This document shows, piece after piece, positions 44,751-55,063 of a stretch of DNA of 64,000 bases. The stretch lies in assembly GCF_002368415.1 (NCBI RefSeq), contig NZ_AP018290.1, positions 6,089,614 through 6,153,613 of the forward strand, given 5' to 3'. The translations under genes were made by a program, and so were the position numbers. Origin of the DNA: Calothrix sp. NIES-4105 (lineage in GTDB: Bacteria > Cyanobacteriota > Cyanobacteriia > Cyanobacteriales > Nostocaceae). The notes beneath the pieces are model-generated. The model saw only the letters and a program-made list of their open reading frames with translations, made no database searches and had not been told where the DNA came from. Numbering within the stretch: the first letter of the stretch is position 1; every line of letters begins with the position of its first letter.

Positions 44751-44827
44751 GTAAGAATTAAGTTTCAATCCTTCTATAAGGTTTTGTGAAGAAATGGCAG
44801 TTATCTATTATAGAAAACCATGTCTGA
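44751..44827 (+). other. Possible right end / guide-RNA region of the lone TnpB element
   Basis: Immediately after the TnpB stop codon lies GTAAGAATTAAGTTTCAATCC, then TTCTATAAGGTTTTGTGAAG. In TnpB elements the guide RNA is made from the 3' end of the gene and the right end, so the scaffold may end here. The boundary is not clear. Confidence 0.3.
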
Positions 44828-46462
44828 CTATATTTGACTATGCAAAATCGAACTATATAAGCCAGGTTCTACACTTTCATCTGGAAGAATATCAAGGCTA
44901 CTCTTGGCGCCTCTACTTTCACATGTATCAGCAAACGCTTGTATACTTTCTAGCCGAGCTAAAAGTTCGCTCTTGGCATCCAGGTATTCAGCTATAGCAA
45001 TTTGTCGATATGTCCATTTCTGATCAAATATGGAACTATAGGACATTTCAAACTCTAACTCAACATCCTTTTTCTTCCGCCGTATCTGCTCTTGAGACAA
45101 AGAATTATCTGTAGAGGAAATGTAAACAATTCTTTCCGCGCGCTCATTACTGATATGTTGCTTAAAATGAGGCGCCGTAAAACGATATGCTGTCCTAAGC
45201 TGCTTTCTCTCATCAGCTATTAATGAATCTGACCACTGCAAAGCAGTATTTTTGAATTTTGGAACTTCAAGAGCAAGCAATTGCTGCGCCTCATCAATCT
45301 GCCCATCTTCCAATAAAAGATAAGCTTCTGTTGCTGTTGCAACTGCCCAACCTTGCATTGCGACATCAGTAATTAACATAGTCTCTGCTTCTAAAGCAGG
45401 TTTGGCTTGCATCGCTTGGTCGGAAAGAACTAGTCTCACGCACGATGCTGCTTTCAGAGCATCTCGTACAGAGCTATTAGGAAAGCGGTTTCTATCTAAA
45501 AGCTCTCGATAATCAAATACAGCTTTGCAAAACTCTAAAAGCTCTGCCTCTTGAAAATCCAGCTTTGCATAATTTGCCATTACGCTAACAAACTGTACAT
45601 TTCCTTCTATATATCCTAATTTGGAATCAATTCTGTCTAAACTTGCGGTTTTTGGATGTAGCTGATGATTGTTCCATTGTGAGGTTGTTTCAAAGTTTTC
45701 CAATTCCCACCCTGTGTAAGGACATTTACCTTCTTGTTTTTCCCACAGGTCTTTTAAATATTCTAAGGTAATGTTAAGAAGGCGCCCGTTTATTTTCACT
45801 CTTGTTCTTGCTAATCTTAAATGTCGGCGATAAGGCGAAAATTCATCTCTACGTGTATGAAAAGATGTATTAATAATATTTAGCGCGCGCAAAGGATTAC
45901 TCTTACCAAGAATCCTGTGTTGATAAACATCATGACAAAAATTAATTAAATCTTGCTCTGTAAAAACGTTTTTAGCAAAGTTCGCAATTACAGCAATAAA
46001 TTGGATATTATCGCGCGTGTAACCTTTACTTGAATCGAGTCTATCAACACTTGCTCGGTAAATAGTTCTTAGCGAACTTTCACACTCAGTAGTTGAACCT
46101 AAATTTATTAAGTTCCATCCGGTGTAAGGGCAAATACCGTTTTGTCTCTCCCATAAAGCTTTTAAATCTGCTAGGGTAACTGAACATTCGTGACCTCTTC
46201 GCTTCGCAGATTTTTTCATGATTTTGAGATGATATCGAAACGGTGAAAAATCATCTACTTGAATAATATCTTTTAGATGGGAAGTCTGACGAATTACCGG
46301 AACTTGAGAAGTGCCCAATCCCCTATACTTTGCATGGCAGCTTAAACTACAAAAGTGGGGTCTTCCTAATTTCTGACTTCGGTTAAATTCACTCAACCGT
46401 TTTATAAACTCTTTACCACACTCCGAATTTTGGCAATTTACATGTATTGTTGATTCACCCAT
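44828..46462 (-). CDS. Two HNH-like modules with N-terminal zinc motif and unknown C-terminus
   Basis: About 544 residues from the ATG at 46462; a longer frame starts at 46507. A zinc-binding stretch comes first: CQNSECGKEF followed by HFCSLSCHAKYRG. Two similar endonuclease-like modules follow, each beginning GxCPYTGWxL and ending DRxDSxxGYxxxNxQFxxVxANxAK: about residues 100-190 and 215-330. Both keep the paired Cys/Asp-Arg pattern, so both may be folded. The last ~210 residues are helical and not recognised (EAYLLLEDGQIDEAQQLLAL looks TPR-like). A nuclease of a mobile or defence context is plausible. Not part of a visible operon. Confidence 0.65.
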   Translation of the reverse strand: MGESTIHVNCQNSECGKEFIKRLSEFNRSQKLGRPHFCSLSCHAKYRGLGTSQVPVIRQTSHLKDIIQVDDFSPFRYHLKIMKKSAKRRGHECSVTLADLKALWERQNGICPYTGWNLINLGSTTECESSLRTIYRASVDRLDSSKGYTRDNIQFIAVIANFAKNVFTEQDLINFCHDVYQHRILGKSNPLRALNIINTSFHTRRDEFSPYRRHLRLARTRVKINGRLLNITLEYLKDLWEKQEGKCPYTGWELENFETTSQWNNHQLHPKTASLDRIDSKLGYIEGNVQFVSVMANYAKLDFQEAELLEFCKAVFDYRELLDRNRFPNSSVRDALKAASCVRLVLSDQAMQAKPALEAETMLITDVAMQGWAVATATEAYLLLEDGQIDEAQQLLALEVPKFKNTALQWSDSLIADERKQLRTAYRFTAPHFKQHISNERAERIVYISSTDNSLSQEQIRRKKKDVELEFEMSYSSIFDQKWTYRQIAIAEYLDAKSELLARLESIQAFADTCESRGAKSSLDILPDESVEPGLYSSILHSQI

Positions 46463-46519
46463 AAAACTAAAGTCCACTGTATATCTAAAATTATACAGTG
46501 GACTCATTAGTTTTACTTA

Positions 46520-46901
46520 TGGATCTGGGCAGAATCGAACTGCCGTCCGAAATAGGTATTAACTTCCGCATCGTTCACAGGTTTAGCCTTTCTTACCCTC
46601 AAGGCGGGAATCGTCCATTATCCCGGACGGTAGGATGCTCTGGTGAAGTCTTTGCTAACTAGTCTACCAGAGGAAACTTGTTAGCGCATCCGTTGAGGGT
46701 TGTCCCTAGCTCTTAACGGAGTCAAACTAGGAACGCTCGGACCTGAAAGAGGCTTTTAGGCTGCTACTAGGGCATCCTTACGAGCAAATTTTACGATGTT
46801 GTTTGCATCTATTGTTTTGAGCCTTTATTTACGAGAGACACTCCCTCTCGACCTGCATCAACGAACAGCTTTCGCTACCCCGTCGAAACCAGTACAGACC
46901 C
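46520..46901 (-). ncRNA. ssrA: Transfer-messenger RNA (tmRNA)
   Basis: 382 nucleotides on the minus strand. The 5' end GGGTCTG pairs with CAGATCC near the 3' end as a seven-base acceptor stem; TTCGATTC forms the T loop. The tag frame starts after ATAGAT and encodes ANNIVKFARKDALVAA followed by TAA, the expected cyanobacterial degradation tag. Pseudoknot-forming segments follow. The terminal CCA is not fully encoded (the sequence ends ATCCA before TAAG). It lies between the HNH-like gene and atpG. Confidence 0.97.
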
Positions 46902-47025
46902 GTGTTATTTAGATATTTTTATTGTAGTACAGGATTTCAAAAATTGCCAATCGTAATTTTAATTTACAAATCGGCGCCCGCGTAGGGTGGGCACTGCCCA
47001 CCGTACAAAAGTACAAAAGCTATGA
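46902..47025. other. Short gap with palindromic repeat
   Basis: Holds the GTAGGGTGGGCACTGCCCACC palindrome at about 46983-47003, between atpG and ssrA, and one GGCGCC site. A transcription end for the atp operon may lie here. Confidence 0.5.
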
Positions 47026-47973
47026 CTAGTTTAAAGCTTCGGCACCACCAACAACCTCAAGAATTTCTTGGGTAATTGCAGCTTGACGAGCTTTGTTGTA
47101 TCCCAGTGTCAACGAACCAATAAGTTGAGCAGCATTATCAGTCGCGTTACTCATAGCAGTCATCCGCGCGGCAAGTTCACTTGCTGCAGATTCTTGCAAA
47201 GCACGTAATAACTGGTTACTTAAATATAGTGGTAGCAAGGAATCCAAAATTTGTACTGGGTCTTGCTCGAACAACATGTCACGAGGGAAAGGACGTGCTT
47301 CGGTTGTTACTTTTTCGCGCGTAACTTCAAACTGACCACCACGAGTTGTTAAGCGGAAGATTTCATCGTCTGCTGCTTCTAAACCTTGAGGGTCAAGAGG
47401 TAGCAAAGTTTGTACAACTGGACGTGAACTTACCAACGAAACAAACTTTGTATAAACTAACTCAATTCTGTCTACGCTTTGAGACAAGAATAAAGAAAGC
47501 AATTCGTCAGCGATATTAGTTGCTTCAGTAGCAGTAGGAATTTGCTCTAAACCTATAAAGCTCTTACTAATTACATATTCGCGACGTTGGAAGTATTGTG
47601 ATGCTTTACGTCCAACAATCACAAATTTATAATCTAGTCCTTCTGCCTTAAGTTCTTTCGCACGAATTTCCGCGCGCTTAATAACGCTGGAGTTGTAACC
47701 ACCGCACAAACCCCGGTCACCAGAAATTACTAATATACCAACGGTTTTAACTGGACGTTTTTTTAACAGTGGTAAATCTGCATCTTCAAAACGTAAGCGA
47801 GTTTGTAAACCGTAAAGTACTTGTGCTAATCTGTCAGCAAAAGGACGTGTTGAAAGAACTTGTTCTTGTGCGCGTCGTACCCGTGCAGCTGCAACCAGCC
47901 GCATCGCTTCGGTAATCTTTTTGGTATTTTTAACTGATTGAATGCGGTCGCGTATCGCTTTCAAATTCGCCAT
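47026..47973 (-). CDS. atpG: ATP synthase F1 subunit gamma
   Basis: 315 residues (called atpC in some cyanobacterial genomes). The rotor subunit starts [27 protein letters not shown] and ends with [18 protein letters not shown] and [20 protein letters not shown]. The length exceeds the ~287 of non-photosynthetic bacteria, consistent with the central insertion typical of cyanobacterial gamma, which affects ADP inhibition. [10 protein letters not shown] is conserved. It is the last gene of the operon and follows atpA after an STRR array. Confidence 0.97.
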   Translation of the reverse strand: MANLKAIRDRIQSVKNTKKITEAMRLVAAARVRRAQEQVLSTRPFADRLAQVLYGLQTRLRFEDADLPLLKKRPVKTVGILVISGDRGLCGGYNSSVIKRAEIRAKELKAEGLDYKFVIVGRKASQYFQRREYVISKSFIGLEQIPTATEATNIADELLSLFLSQSVDRIELVYTKFVSLVSSRPVVQTLLPLDPQGLEAADDEIFRLTTRGGQFEVTREKVTTEARPFPRDMLFEQDPVQILDSLLPLYLSNQLLRALQESAASELAARMTAMSNATDNAAQLIGSLTLGYNKARQAAITQEILEVVGGAEALN

Positions 47974-47999
47974 CTTTTTAAACTCCTAAGTGCTTGTAG

Positions 48000-48145
48000 A
48001 GTGCTGAGTTGAAAGTGCTGAGTGCTGAGTTATTTAGTAATGAGTGCTGAGTGCTGAGTCCTGAGTAGGGCAAGAAAACATACTCAGAACTCATCACTTT
48101 CTAATCAGCACTTTACTCAGCACTCAGCACTCAGCACTCAGCACT
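48000..48145. repeat. STRR array between atpA and atpG
   Basis: GAGTGCT heptamers to about 48067, then CTCAGAAC and ACTCAGC heptamers to 48145. The halves are complementary, so the atpA-atpG mRNA could form a long hairpin here. Confidence 0.85.
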
Positions 48146-48150
48146 ATTTT

Positions 48151-49665
48151 TTATGCTGCAAAGGTCTTCTTGTACTCAGTAATTCCTTCTTTGAGTGCTG
48201 TTTCTTCAGAGTCACCCATTACTTTAGAAGTTTGTACTGCCTGAGCATATGCGGGTTTGCTGTTCTTTAAGTATTCACGCAAACCTTTTGTGAAGGCGCC
48301 TACTTGCTCAACAGGGATATCATCTAAGTAACCGTTGATACCAGCGTAAAGAATCGCAACTTGCTCGGATACGGACAAAGGAGAGTTTTGTGGCTGTTTG
48401 AGAAGTTCGCGTAAGCGTACACCGCGTGCTAATTGGTCTTGGGTAGCTTTATCCAAGTCGGATGCGAATTGTGCAAACGCTTGCAAGTCGTCGAACTGTG
48501 CTAACTCAAGTTTAATTTTACCTGCGACTTTCTTCATCGCTTTGGTTTGTGCTGCTGAACCTACCCGTGATACTGAAATACCTGGGTTTACAGCGGGACG
48601 TACACCAGCGTTAAATAAGTCAGAAGATAAGAAGATTTGACCGTCGGTAATCGAAATTACGTTGGTAGGAATATAAGCTGATACGTCACCTGCTTGGGTT
48701 TCGATGATAGGTAACGCGGTCATGCTGCCTTTACCAAGTTCATCACTTAGTTTAGCCGCGCGCTCTAATAAGCGAGAGTGAATGTAAAATACGTCACCAG
48801 GATATGCTTCACGACCGGGTGGACGACGGAGTAACAAGGACATTTGACGATATGCTGCAGCTTGCTTGGACAAATCATCATAGATAATTAGGGTTGCTTT
48901 GCCTTGGTACATAAAGTACTCAGCAATTGCCGCACCTGTGTATGGCGCCAAGAATTGCAGTGGTGCTGGTTCGGATGCACTAGCAGCAACGATGACGGTA
49001 TAGTCAAGGGCGCCTCTTTCTTGTAATGTTTGAACAACGTTAGCTACGGTTGAAGCTTTTTGACCGATGGCAACGTATACACAAATTACATCTTCACCTT
49101 TTTGGTTAATGATGGTGTCGATAGCAACCGCTGTCTTACCTGTTTGACGGTCACCAATAATCAACTCGCGCTGACCACGACCAATAGGAATCATCGAGTC
49201 AATAGCGGTGATACCTGTTTGCATTGGTTCGTGTACCGAACGACGTGCAATAATACCAGGCGCCATCGATTCAATCAAGCGACTATCAGTTGCTTTGATT
49301 TCACCTTTACCGTCAATAGGATTACCCAACGCATCAACGACACGTCCAACAATCGCATCACCTACGGGTACTTGAGCGATACGACCTGTAGCGGTAACGG
49401 TACTTCCTTCTTGGATGTTGCGACCTTCACCCATTAATACCGCACCAACGTTATCTTCTTCTAAGTTGAGCGCAAGACCGATTGTACCGTCTTCAAACTC
49501 AAGCAACTCACCCGCCATTGCTTTTTCCAAACCGTAAACGCGGGCAACACCGTCACCAATTTGGAGAACTGTACCAACGTTAGCAACTTTGACTTCTTTG
49601 TCGTATTGCTCGATTTGCTGCTGAATAATGCTGCTAATTTCGTCAGGCTTAATTGAAATACTCAT
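48151..49665 (-). CDS. atpA: ATP synthase F1 subunit alpha
   Basis: 504 residues. The start is set at the ATG at 49665 ([20 protein letters not shown]), matching other cyanobacterial AtpA; nine more codons upstream are unlikely. The P-loop is [13 protein letters not shown] at about residue 169, and the nucleotide-binding family signature [14 protein letters not shown] lies further on. Alpha is the non-catalytic F1 nucleotide subunit. It is in the order delta-alpha-gamma, usual in cyanobacteria, with the beta and epsilon genes elsewhere. Confidence 0.97.
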   Translation of the reverse strand: MSISIKPDEISSIIQQQIEQYDKEVKVANVGTVLQIGDGVARVYGLEKAMAGELLEFEDGTIGLALNLEEDNVGAVLMGEGRNIQEGSTVTATGRIAQVPVGDAIVGRVVDALGNPIDGKGEIKATDSRLIESMAPGIIARRSVHEPMQTGITAIDSMIPIGRGQRELIIGDRQTGKTAVAIDTIINQKGEDVICVYVAIGQKASTVANVVQTLQERGALDYTVIVAASASEPAPLQFLAPYTGAAIAEYFMYQGKATLIIYDDLSKQAAAYRQMSLLLRRPPGREAYPGDVFYIHSRLLERAAKLSDELGKGSMTALPIIETQAGDVSAYIPTNVISITDGQIFLSSDLFNAGVRPAVNPGISVSRVGSAAQTKAMKKVAGKIKLELAQFDDLQAFAQFASDLDKATQDQLARGVRLRELLKQPQNSPLSVSEQVAILYAGINGYLDDIPVEQVGAFTKGLREYLKNSKPAYAQAVQTSKVMGDSEETALKEGITEYKKTFAA

Positions 49666-49891
49666 GTTTCTCGTGTTTTGATTAAGAGACAACTAAAAAA
49701 GTTATGAGTGAGTCGTGCGCTCGTGCTGAGTTATGAGTTTAAAATTAACGAATTAAGGATACCGCTAAAAATTAGAACTATATTCTAATAGCTTCCAACT
49801 CCTGTACGGGCGGGTTAACCAAAATTCCCTTTTTTACGAGGATACAAATAAACCCGCGCCTCCGCGCCTCCGCGCCTCCGCGCCTCCAACT
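49666..49891. repeat. atpH-atpA gap with four tandem CGCGCCTC octamers
   Basis: Four copies of CGCGCCTC at 49855-49886, preceded by GTACGGGCGGGTTAACC related to the 64-bp repeats at 7317. Near 49700-49740 a short GAGTGCTGAG-type stretch occurs. Confidence 0.8.
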
Positions 49892-50443
49892 CTAACTCCC
49901 TAAACTTAAAGAAAGGCGCCGTAATTGACCGCGTAAAGAAGCATCAATTACCTGCGAACCGACTTTAATAATGACACCACCAATTAAATCGCTGTTTACC
50001 TTCTTCTCAAGCTCCACGGAACGCGCGCTTGTCATCGCAATGACTTTCTCTCTCACTGCTTGCTCTTGCGCTTCCGATAATGGAACTGCAGAAGTTACTT
50101 CAGCTAAAACCGTTTGGTTTAACTCACGTAGTAGCGATAAATACTGCTTAAGAATTGGTTCGAGGAAAGAAATTCGCTTTCTATCGACCAATAACATCAA
50201 AAAATTCCGAAAGAAAGCGTTTGTATCGTCACCTAATAAGCGACCAATAATAGACTTCTTACTGTCGGATTGAATGAAAGGGTTGTCAAAAAAGTTACGA
50301 AGGTCTTCGTTACCAGAAAGTAAACCTACTATTGACCGAGCGTCATCACCAAACGCTTCGGTCATGTTATTAGATTGCGCTACAGACATTAAAGCCTGTG
50401 CATAAGGAGCTGCGATTTCTTCAGTCGCAATAGTGCTTTTCAT
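49892..50443 (-). CDS. atpH: ATP synthase F1 subunit delta
   Basis: 183 residues (atpD in some cyanobacterial schemes). The peripheral stalk subunit links F1 to the b/b' stator. APYAQALMSVAQSN near the N-terminus and the C-terminal SDLIGGVIIKVGSQVIDASLRGQL are the OSCP/delta signature. Its ATG directly follows the atpF stop codon (TAGATG), so the two are translationally coupled. Confidence 0.96.
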   Translation of the reverse strand: MKSTIATEEIAAPYAQALMSVAQSNNMTEAFGDDARSIVGLLSGNEDLRNFFDNPFIQSDSKKSIIGRLLGDDTNAFFRNFLMLLVDRKRISFLEPILKQYLSLLRELNQTVLAEVTSAVPLSEAQEQAVREKVIAMTSARSVELEKKVNSDLIGGVIIKVGSQVIDASLRGQLRRLSLSLGS

Positions 50444-50995
50444 CTATCTGCCTCCCAATAGCGCAATGCTGCGGTCGATTAATGCGTGCTGTGCATCATC
50501 CGCAATTCCCGATTTTAGTTCTGACTCAGCTTTTTCAAGAGCCAATGCCACAACTCTAGCTCGCAATTGTGCTATAGCTTTATCTTGTTCGCTTGTCAAG
50601 TCGGCAGCAGCATTATCTTTAAGACGTTGCACATCGACTTGAGCGCGCGCCAAAATAGCTTCTTTGGCTTTTTGAGCATTGTCAGTAGCAGATTTGCGGA
50701 TGCGCTCTGCTTCCTGCTGTGCTTGAGTTAAGTTCTTTTGCGCTTCTGATAAAGCGGTAGCAGCTTCTTTGGCACGCTGTTCTGCTTCTTTAATTTCTAT
50801 TTCAATACCAGAGCGACGCGCGCTAAGGGTATCAGTAAGAAATTTACGTCCAAATACAACTAGTACCCCAACCAGAATCGCCAAGTTAATTATATTGGTT
50901 TCTAAAATGTCTAGGTTTAGACCGAAACCACCTTCAGAGGCGTGACCGGCAACGGCCTCTGTCGCCAATAATATTAAGGTGCCCATTATACCCAT
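50444..50995 (-). CDS. atpF: ATP synthase F0 subunit b
   Basis: 183 residues. An N-terminal membrane anchor (about 28-50, [22 protein letters not shown]) is followed by a long charged helix rich in Ala/Glu/Lys, the stator arm. Cyanobacteria carry b and b' as a heterodimer; b' is the next gene upstream. The stop codon touches the atpH start. Confidence 0.95.
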   Translation of the reverse strand: MGIMGTLILLATEAVAGHASEGGFGLNLDILETNIINLAILVGVLVVFGRKFLTDTLSARRSGIEIEIKEAEQRAKEAATALSEAQKNLTQAQQEAERIRKSATDNAQKAKEAILARAQVDVQRLKDNAAADLTSEQDKAIAQLRARVVALALEKAESELKSGIADDAQHALIDRSIALLGGR

Positions 50996-51156
50996 CTACA
51001 ACTGCGTACTTGACTGCTAATATGTTGATTTCTCCTATAATCAGGAGAAAAGTGCTAATCACAGCTTATATTTTTATATATAAGGAGGCTGTGCTAGCCG
51101 AAAGCTTGGTTGGGCTTTTGGGACTGATACGGCGATGAAAAAATATATCGCTTTAT
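50996..51156. other. Gap between atpF' and atpF
   Basis: Contains CAGCTTATATTTTTATATATAAG, an AT-rich palindrome near 51062-51084 that might end or attenuate transcription. No gene. Confidence 0.5.
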
Positions 51157-51585
51157 CTAAACAGGAGTTGGGCCCAATAATTTATCTAGAATTTGCCGAC
51201 TTAAAGAGTCTACTTGTTGCTCTAAAGAACGCATCGCTGCCTCTTTCTGATTTTCGATTTCGCGAGATGCTTCTTCACGCTGCTTTTGAACTTCTTGTTG
51301 AGCTTCGGCAATATTCTGAGAATAGATTGATTGAGCATCTGCTTCAGCTGACGCAATTGCTGCTTGCGCTTGCTTACGCGCGTCTGCTAGTTGCTGTTCG
51401 TAATCTTTTGCTAGTCGCTCGGCTTTATCTAAACGCTCGCGAGCATCAACCTTATTGGTTCTAATGTAGTTATCGCGGTCATCTAATGCCTTAGTTAAAG
51501 GCTTATAGAAGATAGCGTTTAGTAAAGCCGCCAAAAGCAGGAATTGTAATGCCATTAAAGGCAGGGTCGCATCAAAATCAAACAT
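51157..51585 (-). CDS. atpF': ATP synthase F0 subunit b'
   Basis: 142 residues (also named atpG or atpF2). One membrane helix ([18 protein letters not shown], about residues 10-27) followed by the conserved [15 protein letters not shown] block and a long coiled-coil arm ([18 protein letters not shown]). It is the second stator subunit, found in photosynthetic bacteria and chloroplasts. Confidence 0.95.
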   Translation of the reverse strand: MFDFDATLPLMALQFLLLAALLNAIFYKPLTKALDDRDNYIRTNKVDARERLDKAERLAKDYEQQLADARKQAQAAIASAEADAQSIYSQNIAEAQQEVQKQREEASREIENQKEAAMRSLEQQVDSLSRQILDKLLGPTPV

Positions 51586-51617
51586 TTCTTGCCTCGGAAA
51601 GCGCTACACGGCAATTG

Positions 51618-51650
51618 TTATTTTTGGCTTATTTTTGGCTTATTTTTGGC
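51618..51650. repeat. Three tandem TTATTTTTGGC units
   Basis: Three exact 11-bp copies between atpE and atpF'. No coding frame. Confidence 0.85.
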
Positions 51651-51726
51651 TTAAAGAAAAATGGAAATCAAAACTTTTATGTTCGAGATATCCTATAGCC
51701 AACAAGAATATCTGAACTAATCGATG

Positions 51727-51769
51727 GTAGAGACGGTGATAGCTATATATATACCTACCGCGTCTCTAC
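51727..51769. repeat. Palindrome in atpE-atpF' gap
   Basis: GTAGAGACG (51727-51735) pairs with CGTCTCTAC (51761-51769). Same GTAGAGACG family as the palindromes near 7652, 17266 and 55185. It may reduce readthrough from the very highly expressed atpE, but no T-run is present. Confidence 0.65.
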
Positions 51770-51786
51770 ATTAATTAAAATTATTC

Positions 51787-52080
<294 letters not shown>

Positions 52081-52131
52081 TTATTAGATTCCAATCTAAA
52101 ATTACATCAAAAGGTGTTCTATTGATGCTAT

Positions 52132-52884
52132 TTAATGTTCCTCATGTTCTTCGCCATGTCCTTCTAATGCCTCATGAATGTAGGCAGCAGCTAGAGTGGC
52201 AAATACCAACGCTTGGATGGCACTGGTAAATAAACCAAGAGCCATAACTGGTAGAGGAACAAACAAAGGAACTAGTAAAACTAGTACTCCAACCACCAGC
52301 TCATCCGCCAAAATGTTACCAAAAAGACGGAAACTTAGGGAAAGAGGTTTGGTGAAATCTTCAAGAATTGCGATTGGTAACAAGATTGGGGTTGGTTCAA
52401 TATACTTTCTGAAGTAACCCAAACCTTTTTTGCTAAAACCAGCGTAAAAATACGCCAAAGAAGTTAGCAATGCCAGTGCAACTGTTGTATTAATGTCATT
52501 AGTCGGCGCCGCTAATTCACCTTCAGGCAATTTTAATAGCTTCCAAGGAATTAAAGCACCAGACCAGTTCGAGACGAAAATGAACAAAAATAATGTGCCA
52601 ATAAAAGGCACCCAAGGGCGATACTCTTTCTCACCAATTTGGTTTTTCGTTAAGTCCCGAATAAATTCTAGGGCATATTCCATCAAATTTTGGATACCAC
52701 TAGGAACTTTCTGGATATTTCTCGTTGCAGCAAGCGATGCTATTACGAGAAGACCAATAACAAACCAAGAAGTGAGAAATACTTGCCCGTGTACTTTTAA
52801 ACCACCCAATTCCCAATAAAAGTGTTTTCCAACTTCTAACTCGGCAAGGGTAAGAGAATGGAAGACGTTGATAATATTCACCAT
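52132..52884 (-). CDS. atpB: ATP synthase F0 subunit a
   Basis: 250 residues, about five membrane helices. The essential Arg of the proton half-channels is in [36 protein letters not shown] closes the C-terminus with the tail [14 protein letters not shown]. Chloroplast name atpI. Upstream of atpE on the same strand. Confidence 0.96.
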   Translation of the reverse strand: MVNIINVFHSLTLAELEVGKHFYWELGGLKVHGQVFLTSWFVIGLLVIASLAATRNIQKVPSGIQNLMEYALEFIRDLTKNQIGEKEYRPWVPFIGTLFLFIFVSNWSGALIPWKLLKLPEGELAAPTNDINTTVALALLTSLAYFYAGFSKKGLGYFRKYIEPTPILLPIAILEDFTKPLSLSFRLFGNILADELVVGVLVLLVPLFVPLPVMALGLFTSAIQALVFATLAAAYIHEALEGHGEEHEEH

Positions 52885-53004
52885 TTTCTTCCTATATCAA
52901 TTGTTTCTCCCATCTTAAACTTAGAAGCAGGGGCTTTCTTCACGGGTAGAACTAATCTAACCGCAAACCTAGGTTAACTTTTTCGGTTGTCCCAGTCAAC
53001 GAAG

Positions 53005-53442
53005 CTAGTCAGCGTAAAAAGCCGTCCGAATTACGTAGAAGATGAGCGTCGCTTTATAAGTCAGAAATCCCAAAAATATGGGCATTACCTGCAATTCATC
53101 CCACCGCGATGCGAGCAGAATTACTATTACCAATAATGCGAAGCGCGTTTTACTTAGCTTCTGTTTTTCTGAACTCAAGCTCTCAACATCTTTCGCCAAC
53201 ATTCTAATATAAACTAAGCCGGCACATGCCCCAAGCAAATAGTTTAGGGCAATGTTCAGAGAATAGAAAATCCAAACAGAGACGAAAATAATCCCCGTTA
53301 TCACAAGAGTAATCGATAGCAACTCCTGATAGAGTCGATAGAACTCTTGCATAGAACCAACTGGCTCGGAGTCCTCAACACCGGATTGAGCTTCTTGTCG
53401 TATTGTTGGTGTGGGTTCGGTTGTTTCTTCTGACAAGCTCAC
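53005..53442 (-). CDS. atpI: ATP synthase subunit I (atp1)
   Basis: 145 residues. A Ser/Thr/Glu-rich cytoplasmic N-terminus of about 38 residues is followed by four hydrophobic segments (including [17 protein letters not shown] and [15 protein letters not shown]). It is the first gene of the operon, and the small hydrophobic subunit I/Atp1 assists assembly of the c ring. The family varies in sequence and the call rests on position and hydropathy. Confidence 0.88.
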   Translation of the reverse strand: MSLSEETTEPTPTIRQEAQSGVEDSEPVGSMQEFYRLYQELLSITLVITGIIFVSVWIFYSLNIALNYLLGACAGLVYIRMLAKDVESLSSEKQKLSKTRFALLVIVILLASRWDELQVMPIFLGFLTYKATLIFYVIRTAFYAD

Positions 53443-53875
53443 GGGACTTAAAACCAGTATTTTCTAGTTATGTTGACTGCACACTCAGCCATTAGAATCA
53501 TATCACGATTGGGTAACATTACTTTAGAAAAAAACAACTAACTTAATTGTTTACCCAAAATTGAGAACACTAGCACCATAACCACCCCGCGCGCGCTCAG
53601 TATCTAGTCTAAGGGCTTGTTTTCCCTAAAGAACGTAGAACAAGCAAGCAATTGGGGTGATAACCTGCGAAAAGGCTGATTTTACAAGAAGCGATAAATA
53701 TCCACCCTTCCCCTTCACATTTTAGCTTCTAGTTTTTAGCAGTTTGTGTACCTCCGAACCTAATTTAAGTAAGTTCTATTTACTTAGTTATTTATCACAC
53801 TTTCTATTTACTAGAGTTTCTACTGTACTGACGTTCTCATTATTATGTACATTAGTTTTCTCTATCCAAGCATAT
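53443..53875. promoter_or_regulatory. Upstream region of the atp operon
   Basis: 433 bases before atpI. It should contain the atp promoter. I see a GCGCGCGC run near 53588, and a CTTGTTTTCCCT/AGAACAAG pairing near 53617-53645. No clear -10/-35 pair was fixed and no gene is present. Confidence 0.4.
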
Positions 53876-55063
53876 CTACGACCCATCAGGTGCCAGCATT
53901 ATTAATTGCTGTTCAACAAGGCGCCTCACTCCATCCAAATTAAAATCTACAGTTTTTAAGATTTCATCAACGGATTTACTGCTATCACAATCCTGCATAA
54001 AAGCTAACTCTGCGTTCGATAAATTTACTATCTTGTAATCATAGTTAAAAATTGTTTGACTTGGGAACCCATCTATGCATGGGCTGATTTCTGGAATCGC
54101 ACGATTTAACGCGCTGTCTTGCGACCAGTTAGCTTTATTCAAGGGAGGACGCGCGAGAAAAAACTCGTAATGACTAGTTTCAGGATTTAGTAATTCAATC
54201 AAACGATAACGCTGACGCTCAGTCAGACTTTCCGCGCGCTGGAGCATATCAGGTGACTTACCCAAAAGCGCTCGCAAGTCCCAAAACCCAGGATTTGAGA
54301 AACCAACAAACTCCAAACCCGAAGCATCAATAAGCTCAAATAACGTATCTATGTTATAGTCAATCTCTTGTGGATGAACATACATATCCGCGAAATTCTC
54401 ATCACGATGGTTTTCTAACGACCAACGCTCTTTATCTCGCGCTTTGATTCTGTTATTTTCTGGAAGCGAAGCAAAAATTTGCCGTCCCACCTGTACACCA
54501 TCTTTATAATCACCACGTTTATCACCTTGGAGTAGTGCAATTGCGCGTTGCATCAGTTGAATTTCCCAGCGTCCCAACTCACCATATACAAAGATATGAA
54601 ACAAACCACCAGGCGCCAACTTTTTTGCCAAAGCTTGAATACCGCGAACCGGGTCATCGGTATGATGTAAAACACCAACACAATTAATTAAATCAAACTC
54701 CCCTGGTAACTGTTCTACATCAAATAAACTTAGCTGATGAAATTCTACACGATTGGCGCCGCTACGTTTACAGCGTTCCCTAGCAACTTCGAGCGTTCCA
54801 GCACTTAAATCTATTCCAACAACCTGCGCCTCTGGATTCAAATGTACTAAGTACTCAGTTCCAACACCCGAACCACAACCTGCATCAAGAATCCGAATAT
54901 TTCGCTTCTGGGGTTTCATCCCCGTACAAAAACTATAAGCAGACAACCAATTCCAGCGCCAATTGTAACCTGGAGGCGCCTCATCCAAAATCGGGTCTGG
55001 CGGAAACGGGTATGTATCGTAGAGCTTCGCAACCTTCTCGCTAACTTTTTGAGTATCGGACAT
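53876..55063 (-). CDS. Class I SAM-dependent methyltransferase
   Basis: 395 residues. The SAM-binding motif I is ILDAGCGSGVGTEYL at about residues 58-72; VVGIDLSAGTLEVAR and EFDLINCVGVLHHTDDP are motifs II and IV. The C-terminal ~90 residues (IFNYDYKIVNLSNAELAFMQ and later) look like a small winged-helix or PqqD-like domain. Substrate not determined. Conserved in cyanobacteria as far as I recall. It is upstream of the atp operon on the same strand but separated by more than 400 bases. Confidence 0.85.
   Translation of the reverse strand: MSDTQKVSEKVAKLYDTYPFPPDPILDEAPPGYNWRWNWLSAYSFCTGMKPQKRNIRILDAGCGSGVGTEYLVHLNPEAQVVGIDLSAGTLEVARERCKRSGANRVEFHQLSLFDVEQLPGEFDLINCVGVLHHTDDPVRGIQALAKKLAPGGLFHIFVYGELGRWEIQLMQRAIALLQGDKRGDYKDGVQVGRQIFASLPENNRIKARDKERWSLENHRDENFADMYVHPQEIDYNIDTLFELIDASGLEFVGFSNPGFWDLRALLGKSPDMLQRAESLTERQRYRLIELLNPETSHYEFFLARPPLNKANWSQDSALNRAIPEISPCIDGFPSQTIFNYDYKIVNLSNAELAFMQDCDSSKSVDEILKTVDFNLDGVRRLVEQQLIMLAPDGS

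Noticed and set aside
44760-44780. CRISPR repeat fragment (GTTTCAATCC)
   Set aside because: Single occurrence next to a TnpB gene; no array is present.
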